Shown in pieces: positions 51,744 through 61,827 of a stretch of 64,000 nt of DNA. Made by a program: the position numbers and the translations under genes. The notes under the pieces are model-generated. The model ran no database searches. It was not told where the DNA came from and saw only the letters and a list, made by a program, of their open reading frames with translations. How positions within the stretch are numbered: the first letter of the stretch is position 1; each line of letters begins with the position of its first letter. The DNA comes from DATFNI01 sp963787205 (GTDB lineage: Bacteria; Bacteroidota; Rhodothermia; Balneolales; DATFMH01), in NCBI GenBank assembly GCA_963787205.1, contig CAWBCD010000003.1:186001-250000 (forward strand), in the 5' to 3' direction.

Positions 51744-53420
51744 GTGAAACTTTATACAAAACTACTTGAAATTTTAGAAGCTCATGATGTAAATCACATC
51801 TTCGGGGTTCCGGGAGATGCAATAAATCCTTTGCTTGAAGCACTCAGAAAGCAAGATTCCATTAAGTATGTTCATGTGGCCCACGAGGAGAGCGGCGCAA
51901 TGGCGGCCAGCGCATCGGCTAAATTAACCGGCAAGCTTCAGGTATGCGCGGGGACAGTCGGTCCGGGGGCTATACATTTGCTGAACGGACTTTATGATGC
52001 CAAAAAGGATCACGCACCCGTGCTGGCCATCGTAGGTCAGGTACCGTCGCAGTATATCGGGAGTGATTATCACCAGGAAGTGAATCTACCGGTGTTGTTC
52101 CATGATGTAGCCGATTACATCACAGAGATACAAAACCCGGAACAGATGCCGGATGTAGCTATTGAAGCCTGCAACTCGGCTGTCGCAAATCATAGTGTCT
52201 CGGTGTTGGTCATCCCCTATGATGTCGGGCAAAAGGACGTGCCAGATCTACCGGTAACAGCGGTGACACAAGATTTGTTGAGTCCGCTGAAACCACAGGA
52301 CGAGCGTATTCAAGATGCAGTTGATAAGATTAATAATGCCGGACGCATCAGCCTGTTTGTTGGTGAGGGAGCCAGGGGTAGCCGCGATCAGGTTTTAAAA
52401 CTTGCGGAACAGCTACAGGCTCCAATCATCTTTTCACTGAAAGCGAAGGACATTATTCCTTATGATCATCCAAACACGGCAGGTGGACTCGGTTTGTTGG
52501 GTAGTCGTGCCGGTGTGCGGGCTATGGACGACTGTGATCTGGTACTGATGCTGGGTTCTGATTTTCCCTATAAGGAATGGTTCAATCATGACGGGGATGT
52601 GATCCAGGTTGACCGGCGTGCATCCGTAGTAGGAAGACGGCGGCCCGGTGCGGTGGCCATTCACAGTGATGTTGGTCCGGCCGTGGGAGCCCTGTTATCC
52701 AAGATACACCCACGATCGAATACCGACTTCCTGCAGGGCATCCAAAAGGTCAAAAAAGAGTGGGATGCTTTTCTTCATGAACAGGAAGCAGTCGACAGGT
52801 CGAAGAATGTGGTGCATCCGCAAGCCGTTGCGGCAACACTCAGCGAGATCGCAGAACCCGATACTATCTTCACCTGCGACACGGGCGAAGTTACGGTTTG
52901 GGGTGCCCGTCATCTGTACCTGAAAAAGGACCAGCGGTTTACACTTGCCTTCAACCTTGCAACGATGGCGTACGCCATGCCGGCATCGATTGGAACGCAG
53001 TGTGCTTATCCGGACCGTCAGGTAATCTCACTGTCGGGTGATGGCGGATTTAACATGTTGATGGGCGATTTTCTCACAGCCGTCAAGTACAAACTTCCGA
53101 TCAAAGTTGTGGTCTTCAACAATGGAAAGCTGGGTTTGATAAAGATGGAACAGGAGTCGGAGGGTTATCCCGAACACGAGACCGATCTGCAGAACCCGAA
53201 TTATGCCGCACTTGCCAATGCAATGGGCGGACATGGGTTCAAAGTAAATGGTCCTGCTGAGCTAAAATCCGTGCTTCAAGAGGCTCTAAAGACCGATGGG
53301 CCGTGTCTGGTTGACGTTCCGATCAATCCTGATGAACTGACACTGCCGCCTAAAATAACCCTGTCCCAGGCCTTCGGATTTGGTCTGGCTAAATTCCGTG
53401 AACTCTTAGAATCGCGATAA
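51744..53420 (+). CDS. Thiamine-diphosphate enzyme, pyruvate oxidase/dehydrogenase (PoxB-like)
   Basis: This 558-residue ThDP enzyme has three typical domains. The N-terminal part carries the activating Glu in HVAHEESGAMAASA, the middle part VRAMDDCDLVLMLGSDFPY resembles the FAD/ADP-type domain, and the C-terminal part contains the ThDP motif SGDGGFNMLMGD...NNGKLG. The closest pattern is pyruvate oxidase or pyruvate:quinone oxidoreductase, which decarboxylates pyruvate to acetate or acetyl phosphate. The start is GTG 51744. The next gene begins 2 bases after its stop, so the two are co-translated. With ackA and pta, this suggests active acetate metabolism. Confidence 0.88.
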   Translation: MKLYTKLLEILEAHDVNHIFGVPGDAINPLLEALRKQDSIKYVHVAHEESGAMAASASAKLTGKLQVCAGTVGPGAIHLLNGLYDAKKDHAPVLAIVGQVPSQYIGSDYHQEVNLPVLFHDVADYITEIQNPEQMPDVAIEACNSAVANHSVSVLVIPYDVGQKDVPDLPVTAVTQDLLSPLKPQDERIQDAVDKINNAGRISLFVGEGARGSRDQVLKLAEQLQAPIIFSLKAKDIIPYDHPNTAGGLGLLGSRAGVRAMDDCDLVLMLGSDFPYKEWFNHDGDVIQVDRRASVVGRRRPGAVAIHSDVGPAVGALLSKIHPRSNTDFLQGIQKVKKEWDAFLHEQEAVDRSKNVVHPQAVAATLSEIAEPDTIFTCDTGEVTVWGARHLYLKKDQRFTLAFNLATMAYAMPASIGTQCAYPDRQVISLSGDGGFNMLMGDFLTAVKYKLPIKVVVFNNGKLGLIKMEQESEGYPEHETDLQNPNYAALANAMGGHGFKVNGPAELKSVLQEALKTDGPCLVDVPINPDELTLPPKITLSQAFGFGLAKFRELLESR

Positions 53421-53422
53421 TT

Positions 53423-54931
53423 ATGCGTCGTCTCTTTCTCTTTTTAAGCCTGTTTATTGCCATTATCGCTGTTGCCATCTGGTGGGCCAATTCCGGTACG
53501 TGGTGGCTGTTAGTCATAGTTGGTGCGCTGATCTGCTTAGGCTTTTATGATATGTTCCAGTCGGAGCATAGCATTCTTCGTAATTTCCCGGTAATCGGAC
53601 ATATGAGATATATGTTCGAATTCATCTCCCCGGAGATCCAGCAGTATTTCATTGAGCGGCATACCGACGGGACACCCATCCCGCGCAATCATAGAAACCT
53701 TGTTTACCGGCGTGCAAAAAATGTGGATGATACCCACCCATTCGGGACCGAGCTGGATTTGTATGCACCCGATTATGAAGGATTCAAGCATTCCATTTAT
53801 CCGGTCGAGCCGCCGGAAGAACCGCCCAGGGTGCTTATCGGAGGGAAGGATTGTAAACAACCGTACTCTGCAGCCCTTCTAAATATTTCGGCGATGAGTT
53901 TTGGCGCACTCAGCAAGAATGCGATCCTGGCGATGAATAAAGGTGCAAAAGTGGGTTATTTCTACCATAATACCGGTGAGGGCGGACTTAGCGATTATCA
54001 CCTGCAGGGTGGTGGGGATATCGTCTGGCAGATTGGGACCGGTTATTTCGGGTGCCGTACAAAAGACGGACACTTCCACCCGGATGAGTTCCAGAAAAGA
54101 GCGATGCATGAGCATGTAAAGATGATCGAGCTGAAAATTTCTCAGGGAGCAAAACCTGGGCATGGCGGCGTGTTGCCAGCAGTTAAGAATACCGAAGAGA
54201 TTGCAAAAATTCGCTTACTGGAGCCACATACTACCGTGCTATCACCTCCCGGTCACAAGGAATTTTCCGATGCGGATGGTCTGCTCAGGTTTATAAAAAA
54301 GCTGCGCGATCTTTCAGGCGGCAAGCCAACAGGCTTCAAACTGTGCATCGGTCGTAAAGAGGAGTTTGTTGACATTTGCGAAACCATGAAAAAAACAGGA
54401 ATCAAACCTGATTTTATAACGGTCGACGGGGCTGAAGGAGGAACCGGTGCCGCACCACTTGAGTTTTCAGACTCGGTCGGCATGCCGTTGGAACCCGCCC
54501 TGAAATTTGTCCATAAGACCCTGAAGGATTATGGCCTTCGTGAGGAGATCAGGATTATTTGCAGTGGAAAGATTATACCGGCTGCCATGCTGCTTAAAAT
54601 GCTGGCACTGGGTGCAGACCTATGTAATGCAGCACGCGCCTTCATGCTCTCAGTAGGATGTATTCAGGCATTGCGTTGCAACACCAACAAGTGTCCGACG
54701 GGTGTGGCCACACAAAATCCGAAACTGGTCAAGGGATTGGTGGTTGAGGATAAGTACATGCGCGTGGCCAACTTTCAAAAAAGTACGGTTAAAGACGCCA
54801 TGGAATTGATGGCAGCCTGCGGATTCAGGCAACCAAAGGATATGTCCCCGGATATCTTTCTTTACGGAACCGAATGGTCGAGGACTCCAAAGAGTGACGC
54901 TACACTAAATAACAAAACCGGTATCAATTAA
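53423..54931 (+). CDS. FMN-binding glutamate-synthase-like protein, membrane anchored
   Basis: This 502-residue protein has two N-terminal transmembrane helices (residues 5-45) and a glutamate-synthase-type FMN domain. Motifs are SAMSFGALSKNAILAMNKGA, PGHGGVLPA, DFITVDGAEGGTGAAP, and the iron-sulphur cysteines in CIQALRCNTNKCPTGVATQNP. The glutaminase domain of full GltB is absent, so it is not a complete glutamate synthase. These short proteins probably oxidise or reduce another substrate at the membrane. The 2-base spacing to the PoxB-like gene suggests they act together. Confidence 0.88.
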   Translation: MRRLFLFLSLFIAIIAVAIWWANSGTWWLLVIVGALICLGFYDMFQSEHSILRNFPVIGHMRYMFEFISPEIQQYFIERHTDGTPIPRNHRNLVYRRAKNVDDTHPFGTELDLYAPDYEGFKHSIYPVEPPEEPPRVLIGGKDCKQPYSAALLNISAMSFGALSKNAILAMNKGAKVGYFYHNTGEGGLSDYHLQGGGDIVWQIGTGYFGCRTKDGHFHPDEFQKRAMHEHVKMIELKISQGAKPGHGGVLPAVKNTEEIAKIRLLEPHTTVLSPPGHKEFSDADGLLRFIKKLRDLSGGKPTGFKLCIGRKEEFVDICETMKKTGIKPDFITVDGAEGGTGAAPLEFSDSVGMPLEPALKFVHKTLKDYGLREEIRIICSGKIIPAAMLLKMLALGADLCNAARAFMLSVGCIQALRCNTNKCPTGVATQNPKLVKGLVVEDKYMRVANFQKSTVKDAMELMAACGFRQPKDMSPDIFLYGTEWSRTPKSDATLNNKTGIN

Positions 54932-55000
54932 TCGACTGTGAAATGCAGATAGATTCCGAATGCTGCGTGAAATTGGTCATCGAAATACCTGGTATTACAC

Positions 55001-55366
55001 ATGATCTATCGTGTATTGGCTGATATCATCGTTGTAACCCACTTTTTGTTCATATGCTTTGTGGTTACGGGTGGCTTTTTGGCGTTGAGATGGCGCAAGA
55101 TTGTGTGGGCCCATATACCAGCGGCCGTTTGGGGCGCCTTTATTGAGTTTTCCGGATGGATATGTCCGCTGACGCCCCTGGAGAATGAGCTAAGAATGAA
55201 GGGCGGAAGCCTGGGCTACTCAGGAGGGTTTATAGAGCATTACCTGATCCCCATCATATACCCGGCAGGACTCACCCGCGAAATCCAGTTCGCCATTGGC
55301 GCCTTCGTGGTCGTTCTGAATATCGTGGCCTATTTTCTCATCATTCGTAAATGGCGTGCCTCCTAA
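55001..55366 (+). CDS. DUF2784 membrane protein
   Basis: This 121-residue protein has about four transmembrane helices and the conserved pattern HFLFICFVVTGGF, a tryptophan-rich helix WAHIPAAVWGAFIEFSGWICPLTPLEN, and the short YSGGFIEHYLIPIIYP. These fit DUF2784. The function is unknown. It follows the glutamate-synthase-like gene by 69 bases. Confidence 0.85.
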   Translation: MIYRVLADIIVVTHFLFICFVVTGGFLALRWRKIVWAHIPAAVWGAFIEFSGWICPLTPLENELRMKGGSLGYSGGFIEHYLIPIIYPAGLTREIQFAIGAFVVVLNIVAYFLIIRKWRAS

Positions 55367-55700
55367 TCAGTTTATAGATTAGAAATCTGCATTATGTAAC
55401 CCTTTGAAAACCTTAGATTATGTATTGAAAAAATGAAGTATTGTAATGGGTAGGAATGCCTTAGAGATATTTTATAACGGTAAAAAAGTTTGAATTTGTG
55501 GGGGCACAAACCTAATATACGCTTGCTGGCAATACGGAGATATTTATTATCCATCTGAGGAGACATGGGTTATCAGAATATTTTCAGTCAAACCTCCGTG
55601 TCATGCAATAAATGAGAAAATGAAATAGTAATTGTCAGAGTAGTAACAAGATCATTTGTCTGTTATTACTTGTTATATCTTATCATGTAGAGGACAGAAT
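55367..55700. other. Intergenic region before the outer-membrane barrel gene
   Basis: A 334-base AT-rich stretch with no gene, repeat or clear promoter that I could support. Confidence 0.45.
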
Positions 55701-56342
55701 ATGACTAAGAAATCAAGATGCTTATGTGGTATGTTGGTTGTTCTTTTCGCAGCAACATTCATAATGACCAGACCAACGAAAGCACAGGACAAGAAATCAC
55801 CGGTGAGTCTATATACTTCCGTTGGCATAGCAGTGCCTATGTCATCGATAACCTTTCGTAAATACTATAGAACCGGCTGGGGGTTTAATGAAGGGCTAAT
55901 GATCAAACTTATTGACCGGTTATCACTTCGTACAACGTTTAACTATCACTGGTACAATTTCAAAGAACATAATCCATTTTTCAGGGGTGTGGTATATCCC
56001 AAAAAAGTACCTGACAGAATCAGTGCCCGTACAATTGGGTTCAATGCTGATATGATGTTCGATATTACAGGAAGTCACGATCATGTACACTGGTACTCGG
56101 TCATGGGTCCGGATTTTATGTCGTTTAAAAGTGGCAGTGATCAATATGGCAATCAGCAGGCTGATGGGACATTTCCATTTCGATCGAATACGTTCGGCTG
56201 GAATATTGGAACTGGTATCCGTTACACCTTAACCCGACAGGTTCGGTTTTTTGGGGAAATGGATTATCAGATTAATTTTGAGAAAAATGGAACCCGTGAG
56301 TTGATACCTTTGTCCGTAGGTGTGGCTTTTTACCTGAACTGA
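55701..56342 (+). CDS. Outer-membrane beta-barrel protein of unknown function
   Basis: This 213-residue protein starts at ATG 55701, just after an AGAGGA ribosome site. Its signal peptide is hydrophobic (CGMLVVLFAATFIM) and ends ...TKAQ. The rest has alternating aromatic strands such as LSLRTTFNYHWYNF, NTFGWNIGTGIRYTL, and a final strand LSVGVAFYLN. Small 8-strand OmpA/OmpW-like porins have this form. No catalytic motif is seen. It precedes the histidine-kinase gene, but they need not be linked. Confidence 0.75.
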   Translation: MTKKSRCLCGMLVVLFAATFIMTRPTKAQDKKSPVSLYTSVGIAVPMSSITFRKYYRTGWGFNEGLMIKLIDRLSLRTTFNYHWYNFKEHNPFFRGVVYPKKVPDRISARTIGFNADMMFDITGSHDHVHWYSVMGPDFMSFKSGSDQYGNQQADGTFPFRSNTFGWNIGTGIRYTLTRQVRFFGEMDYQINFEKNGTRELIPLSVGVAFYLN

Positions 56343-56462
56343 TCAATCCCTTTTTACAAAATCTTTTTCTTACCCGACAGATGGGAACAGACTAATGTCA
56401 GGAGATAAGGTGGTGCTATAAGCTCTTGTTGCAGAGATAAAAGGGGAGGTCGTTCTGATTTT

Positions 56463-56502
56463 GCAACTATATATGCCTCAAAAAGTTGTGTTAAATAGTT
56501 GC
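56463..56502 (+). promoter_or_regulatory. Inverted repeat at the 5' end of the PAS-kinase gene
   Basis: GCAACTAT (56463-56470) and ATAGTTGC (56495-56502) are a perfect 8-bp inverted repeat with a 24-base spacing. The right arm covers a TTG that could be read as the kinase start codon. A regulator site or hairpin is possible. Confidence 0.4.
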
Positions 56503-56525
56503 TTAGGAAATCCGGATTTCTGCCG

Positions 56526-59500
56526 ATGACGTATACTTTGGGTAAAGAGTCATTTTTTCGGCCTTCATTCATGCCAAGACAAACGGACATAGAAAATAAG
56601 CTACGTACAGACTTTGCTGATTTGTACGACTGGATCGGTTCGTTAGAAAACGAACTGGCACAGTGTCGTTCGAATGAGCTTAAATTCATTGAAAGCCAGG
56701 AAAGATACAGAAGCCTGGTAGAGGGGGCTCTGGATGCCATTTTCGAAGTCGACGAAAATGGATATATAATCGACTGCAATACAGCAGCGACCCACCTGTT
56801 TCAATACAGAGCTGATGAGTTCCATAACATGAGATATCCGCAACTTTTTGTACAGAGCTATCATGTCGATCTATCTCATGGTAAATCGCGACGTGCTCAT
56901 GCCACTGCCAGTGAATTATGGTGCATGCGTAAGGATGGTTCTATGTTTCCCGCTGAGGTACATAACTTGTACCAGGAATTTGGTGACAGTAAGAGGTTAT
57001 TATTCTATATACGAGACGTATCAGAGCATAAAAAATCTGAATTGCTGCTTACCAGTCAGAACCGGATTCTGGAATTTATTGCCCGTGGCCAGCCGGTAGA
57101 TCAGATCCTTGATGCCATCGTAGTTATGGTTGAGGCATCGGTAGATAAATCGATGTGTGTAATTCACTCCTATAATCCTGTATCCAAAGAACTGGGCGAC
57201 GTACGGTTTGTCAGAATGCCGGCAAATTTCAAACATTTTGGAAAAATAACGCCGGGACACAGGAATGGATCTATGGGGTTGGCAGTACTGAAGCGTGAGA
57301 CGGTTTTTTCACACAACCTCCGGAATGATCCTATATGGCAGAATTTCAGGAATGAGGTAAAAGAGCTTGGTTTGTATAGCAGTGTGTCGAGCCCCATCAT
57401 CTTAAGCAATGGGGACCTGGTCGGAGTGCTGTCTGTGTTTAATTTTGATCCAGAGAAGTACACAACTCAATTACGAAAGCCTCTCGATGTTGCGGTGCAT
57501 CTTTCGGGTATCGCTATTGAACGTCAGCGTTCCCAGAGTGAATTGAATATGCGCAAGGCGTGGTACAAAACGCTATTTGAATCGACACACGATGCCATTT
57601 TTATATTTAAAAACAGAACGTGCATCGACTGTAACAGGCGTGCTACCGAGATACTAAGAGCCCAAAGAGAAGACATTATTGGTCACAACACAATTGATTA
57701 TTCACCTGAATTGCAACCCGATGGTCTTCCATCAACGGGCAGGGCGGATCAATTGCTTGGGCAAGTCTTAAACGGCCACGCACTCATTTTTAATTGGGTC
57801 CTGATTCGCAAAGATGGGGAACATTTTAATGCTGATATCAATCTGCAACCGGTTGCTGTAAATGGCGAGACGTTTATTAAAATCACAATGCGTGATTTGA
57901 AAGAGCAGCCGGGATTTCAGCGCGTCGACTCTGATGTGGACGATATATGGAAGCCGGCTTTTGAAGGAAGCCATGATGGTCTCGTATTAGTAGGCCATTC
58001 AGGGGAGATTCTTAAAGTAAACCTGGTAGCGGCCCGGATGATGGGATATTCATCTGATGAAATCATCGGAAGGAAATGGGAAAAATTGCTGAATCAAATC
58101 AGCACACTCCGGGACAGGCAAGATGTTTCCGACCAGTTTGAAGTTCGTCTGTTGCAGAGCAAGAATGGGGAAAGCACGACTATCGCTATTACGCGCCCGG
58201 ATAAACGTTCGAAGAACAACGATGACCTCCAACTCGTGGTGATGAGGGACATTGAGCGTTACGATGAGAGCCAGAGGTATTTGCTGGAACTCGAACAACG
58301 ATACCGTTCGATACTGGGTAATGTTCCAATGACCATGGTTACTCTCGATGAACATAACAAAGTCAGTTTCGTCGAGGGAAAAGGATTTGAGATTTTTGAT
58401 ATCCCTACGGAGGATGTTCTTGGTAAACAAGCAGAGGAATTATTTGGAGAGTTAACCATTAAACTGGAATCCAATGCTAAGGTTCCTTTCACGCAAATTA
58501 TACCGGAAGTGCGTAATGGCAACACATTTAGCGGGCTGGTAAAAATAAATGATCATTATTTTGATACTCGTCTGCTGCCGAACGTCGATCATAAAGGTAT
58601 ATTCCGGGGAACAATAGTTGTTGGAATGAATGTCACGGAGTGGCATCAAACGAAGGAGCAACTTGAGCATCACCAGCAGATGTTTGAACAGTTAGTGGAA
58701 CGTTCTCCGGTTGGAATCGTCATGCTTGATAAAGAGCATCATGTTCAGATGGTCAATCCGGCATTTCAGGATATTTTTGGATATACCGAATCGGATATCC
58801 TTGGAAAGAACCTGGATGAGCTTATTGTAAGTGATTATCTGAAAAAGGAGGCAAAACGAATTTCAAGTGGGTCATATTCAGGCGCAACCATACAAAAAGA
58901 GTCCGTTCGACTACACAAGAATGGACAAAAGATTCCTGTTATTATTTATGGCTTTCCCGTCAACATAAATGGTGAACCGATCTCGATATTCGGATTATAC
59001 GTTGATATATCAGATCGTAAAAATGCGGAAAATAAGCTTCGTAAATCCCTTGAGGAAAAAGATGTGTTGATGGCTGAAATTCATCACCGGGTCAAGAATA
59101 ATTTGGCTGTCATCTCAAGCTTGTTAGAGCTGACTGTACAGAATGAGGAAGATGAAGGAATTAAAAAGAAACTTCTGGATAGTGAATTAAGGCTGAAGAC
59201 AATCGCCCTGATCCACGAGAAGCTGTATCATTCGGAGAATTTATCGAACATAAGTTTTGATCATTACATACGAGAGCTGATATCGGGTATCTCAAAAAAA
59301 ATGGGTTCTGAAGCACCAAAGATACGTGTATTCTACGAGCTTGATGCTGTTGATCTGAATATCAACCAGGGGATTCCCGCTGCTTTAATTGTAAATGAAT
59401 TAGTCACAAACGTTTACAAACACGCTTTTAAAGGGCGGAATAAGGGAGTCCTCAGAATATACATGAGTCAGATAAAGAACTGGATAACCCTGTGCATCCG

Positions 59501-59660
59501 GGATAACGGTTCGGGTTTTGTTTATTCTCCAAAGACCTCCTGCAATGAAAAATTAGGGATCAAACTCATCAACATGCTAACAGAACAGCTGCAGGGAAAT
59601 GTTGACTTCGACACCGAAGAGGGGACATCCTGTACAGTAAAGTTTAAGCTTGAAAATTAA
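56526..59660 (+). CDS. Multi-PAS/GAF soluble histidine kinase, HisKA_2 type
   Basis: About 1044 residues, no transmembrane helix. The order is PAS (about 60-171), GAF (171-335), PAS (341-460), PAS (472-585), PAS (588-705), PAS (715-840), HisKA_2 with the phosphoacceptor in EIHHRVKNNLAVISSLL (H853/H854), then a HATPase domain with NELVTNVYKHAF and DNGSGF. Likely senses small molecules or redox state in the cytoplasm. No response regulator is adjacent, so the partner is elsewhere. I set the start at ATG 56526; TTG 56499 lies in an inverted repeat and ATG 56571 is another option. Confidence 0.93.
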   Translation: MTYTLGKESFFRPSFMPRQTDIENKLRTDFADLYDWIGSLENELAQCRSNELKFIESQERYRSLVEGALDAIFEVDENGYIIDCNTAATHLFQYRADEFHNMRYPQLFVQSYHVDLSHGKSRRAHATASELWCMRKDGSMFPAEVHNLYQEFGDSKRLLFYIRDVSEHKKSELLLTSQNRILEFIARGQPVDQILDAIVVMVEASVDKSMCVIHSYNPVSKELGDVRFVRMPANFKHFGKITPGHRNGSMGLAVLKRETVFSHNLRNDPIWQNFRNEVKELGLYSSVSSPIILSNGDLVGVLSVFNFDPEKYTTQLRKPLDVAVHLSGIAIERQRSQSELNMRKAWYKTLFESTHDAIFIFKNRTCIDCNRRATEILRAQREDIIGHNTIDYSPELQPDGLPSTGRADQLLGQVLNGHALIFNWVLIRKDGEHFNADINLQPVAVNGETFIKITMRDLKEQPGFQRVDSDVDDIWKPAFEGSHDGLVLVGHSGEILKVNLVAARMMGYSSDEIIGRKWEKLLNQISTLRDRQDVSDQFEVRLLQSKNGESTTIAITRPDKRSKNNDDLQLVVMRDIERYDESQRYLLELEQRYRSILGNVPMTMVTLDEHNKVSFVEGKGFEIFDIPTEDVLGKQAEELFGELTIKLESNAKVPFTQIIPEVRNGNTFSGLVKINDHYFDTRLLPNVDHKGIFRGTIVVGMNVTEWHQTKEQLEHHQQMFEQLVERSPVGIVMLDKEHHVQMVNPAFQDIFGYTESDILGKNLDELIVSDYLKKEAKRISSGSYSGATIQKESVRLHKNGQKIPVIIYGFPVNINGEPISIFGLYVDISDRKNAENKLRKSLEEKDVLMAEIHHRVKNNLAVISSLLELTVQNEEDEGIKKKLLDSELRLKTIALIHEKLYHSENLSNISFDHYIRELISGISKKMGSEAPKIRVFYELDAVDLNINQGIPAALIVNELVTNVYKHAFKGRNKGVLRIYMSQIKNWITLCIRDNGSGFVYSPKTSCNEKLGIKLINMLTEQLQGNVDFDTEEGTSCTVKFKLEN

Positions 59661-59785
59661 GGACCCACTTGAGAGAGCCATTTAAAGGGTCTTAACAAAC
59701 ATTTACCGTTATTTACTGAACATAATACTGTTTCTGCTGATTTTGAGTCATAGCTTATCGTTTAACCTCAAAATAGCAAACAGGA

Positions 59786-60535
59786 ATGGATGGTCTGAAC
59801 AAAAGTCGCCAGCCAGTCATAATGTGGGCGATTATTGGCCTGTGCATTGTAATTGCAGGCGGTATCCTGTTTGTCTCATCGGGGTTTGGCTATAAAGACC
59901 ATCTGTGGAGTTTGTCTGTTGCTTTACATCTGTTATTGACCGGCTCTGTCATTAGTGGTGTTGGTGTGCTGATAAGTCTGATTGCTTTCATTAAAAGAAG
60001 AAACCGGGACTACCTTTTCTCTGTCAGCGGCATTATCCTTGGGGTTATCGTCATCGGTGTCTTCTTACATTTTTTCCTTTCCGCAAGAAAAGCACCTCCC
60101 ATTCATGATATTACGACCGACACTCTGAATCCGCCGAAATTTTCGACTGTACTTACACTTCGAAAAAGATCCATTAATTCACGTACATATGGCGGAAAAA
60201 CGGTAGCCGTTGAACAAAAGAAGGCATATCCCTATATAAAGCCGTTGATCCTGGAAGTCTCATTCGAAAATGCCTTTGATAAGGCTCTTGCTGTTGCCAG
60301 GGAAATGAAAGATTGGAAAATCGTGAATTCAAATGCGGCAGCTGGAAGAATTGAGGCAACGGTTACCGTTCCCTGGTTTGGTTTTAAGGATGATGTGGTT
60401 GTTCGTGTCAGTTCCGTTGATGCAGGGTGCACCCGAATCGATGTCCGTTCTGAATCACGAACCGCGTCTGACGATTTTGGAATAAATGCAAAGCGTATTC
60501 ATGCTTATCTGACACTCGTCAAAAAAAGCAAATGA
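59786..60535 (+). CDS. DUF1499 membrane protein
   Basis: This 249-residue protein has three N-terminal transmembrane helices (about residues 12-32, 45-70, 80-102). A soluble DUF1499 domain follows, recognised from APPIHDITTDTLNPPKF at its start and a lipocalin-like region with VTVPWFGFKDDVVVRV and RTASDDFGINAKRI near the end. The function is unknown. The first ATG at 59786 overlaps a second, out-of-frame ATG and no strong ribosome site is seen. Confidence 0.85.
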   Translation: MDGLNKSRQPVIMWAIIGLCIVIAGGILFVSSGFGYKDHLWSLSVALHLLLTGSVISGVGVLISLIAFIKRRNRDYLFSVSGIILGVIVIGVFLHFFLSARKAPPIHDITTDTLNPPKFSTVLTLRKRSINSRTYGGKTVAVEQKKAYPYIKPLILEVSFENAFDKALAVAREMKDWKIVNSNAAAGRIEATVTVPWFGFKDDVVVRVSSVDAGCTRIDVRSESRTASDDFGINAKRIHAYLTLVKKSK

Positions 60536-60565
60536 TAAGAGCCGCTAACTCGGCAAGGATTAGAA

Positions 60566-60850
60566 TTATAGGATTCCGATGTGACTTTTCCTTCGGTCTT
60601 CGGTTGTATAGGCATCATAGACGACAAACACCCAATAAACGATAGGAAAGAGAATACTAAAACCCAGGGTTGCCCAGGCTGCAATCAAGCCGGCCCAAAT
60701 AGTAGCAGGTGCGATCAGGAAGAGTCCTATGCCTTTCCACATATATCCCTTATAAATATGACCAAGGCCGGGAATGATGCTTTGCATCGCAGCTACCTGA
60801 TCACGTTCATGGCGAATCTTGTCGTTATTACGAACATCGGAAGTGGTCAT
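60566..60850 (-). CDS. Small membrane protein, TM2-like
   Basis: This 94-residue protein has two transmembrane helices (about residues 38-58 and 62-80). The motif AAMQSIIPGLGHIYKGYMWKGIGLFL is the Gly-rich turn of TM2-type proteins. A perfect GGAGG site lies 5 bases before ATG on the minus strand. Function unknown. It converges with the DUF1499 gene. Confidence 0.8.
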   Translation of the reverse strand: MTTSDVRNNDKIRHERDQVAAMQSIIPGLGHIYKGYMWKGIGLFLIAPATIWAGLIAAWATLGFSILFPIVYWVFVVYDAYTTEDRRKSHIGIL

Positions 60851-60968
60851 AAGAACCTCCTTTCCAAAAGGCGAGTAGGTTTGGGTCTACTAATGCGTCG
60901 ACCTATTATTTAAAACATATTTTAATCTTAAATAAATCCATATTTATCTGAATTGTACGCAATTCTTA

Positions 60969-61733
60969 TTAGTGAGAGAGTAGTAGTTTTATAACCATAA
61001 CAATAAGAACCACATACAAAAAAATCCTGATGAGTTTTTCACCTTTTTTTATGGCAAGCTTCGTTCCGAGTATTCCGCCTGTAGCATTCCCTGCTGCCAG
61101 GGTTAAGCCGGCTACCCAGTTGACTTCCCCACTTAAAGCAAAGACAGCAAGGGCAACTACCGTGTACGAGCCAACAATGAACACCTTATGCATGTTCACC
61201 CTGATCAGATCGAGTTTGAGCACTCGATGAAGCACTGCCATGATGATAAAACCTACTCCAGCCTGTATAAACCCACCATAAAGACCAACCAAAAGCATTA
61301 GCGCATGTGCCGAATAATAACGCTTCTTTGATATCTGCTGGTTGTTATTGGGTACTGACTGGCTATGATTTTTCTTCCTTCGTTGTGCCATTAGTATCAT
61401 TACCAGAACCATGACACCTGCCAGAACCCGGTTGAACCAGATTCCTCCGAGATGTGTGCCGGCCCATGCGCCCAGTATGGTGCCCGGTAAGGCACAAAGG
61501 GTTAGCGTGAGGCTTAGTTTGAAGTCGGAATAACCATCCCGAAAAAACTGGTAGGTAGCGACAGCGTTTTGCAGCAGAATAGCCAAACGGTTGGAACCGT
61601 TGGCAACAGGACCAGGAAGCCCCAGAAAGACAAGAGAGGGCAGAGTTAGTAGTGAACCTCCACCTGCCATTATATTTATAATGCCGGCTATAAAGCCAAC
61701 GCCAATTAACAGCAGGATATGTTCAATGGACAT
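60969..61733 (-). CDS. TauE/SafE-family membrane transporter
   Basis: This 254-residue integral membrane protein has about eight helices. It shows the TauE/SafE pattern: opening GFIAGIINIMAGGGSLLTLPSLVFLGLPGPVANGSNRLAI, the matching second half GLYGGFIQAGVGFIIMAVL, and NATGGILGTKLAIKKG near the end. The family exports or imports sulphonates and sulphite-like anions. The substrate here is unknown. GAGTACTT-type words repeat in the gap 61734-61827. Confidence 0.9.
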   Translation of the reverse strand: MSIEHILLLIGVGFIAGIINIMAGGGSLLTLPSLVFLGLPGPVANGSNRLAILLQNAVATYQFFRDGYSDFKLSLTLTLCALPGTILGAWAGTHLGGIWFNRVLAGVMVLVMILMAQRRKKNHSQSVPNNNQQISKKRYYSAHALMLLVGLYGGFIQAGVGFIIMAVLHRVLKLDLIRVNMHKVFIVGSYTVVALAVFALSGEVNWVAGLTLAAGNATGGILGTKLAIKKGEKLIRIFLYVVLIVMVIKLLLSH

Positions 61734-61827
61734 GGAAGATTTTAGAGTACTTGAAGTTTATACCGGTCCCGGGAGGCGGATTTTGAGTACTTTAAATGAC
61801 TGAGTACCCAAACCCTTTCTCTTCCAG

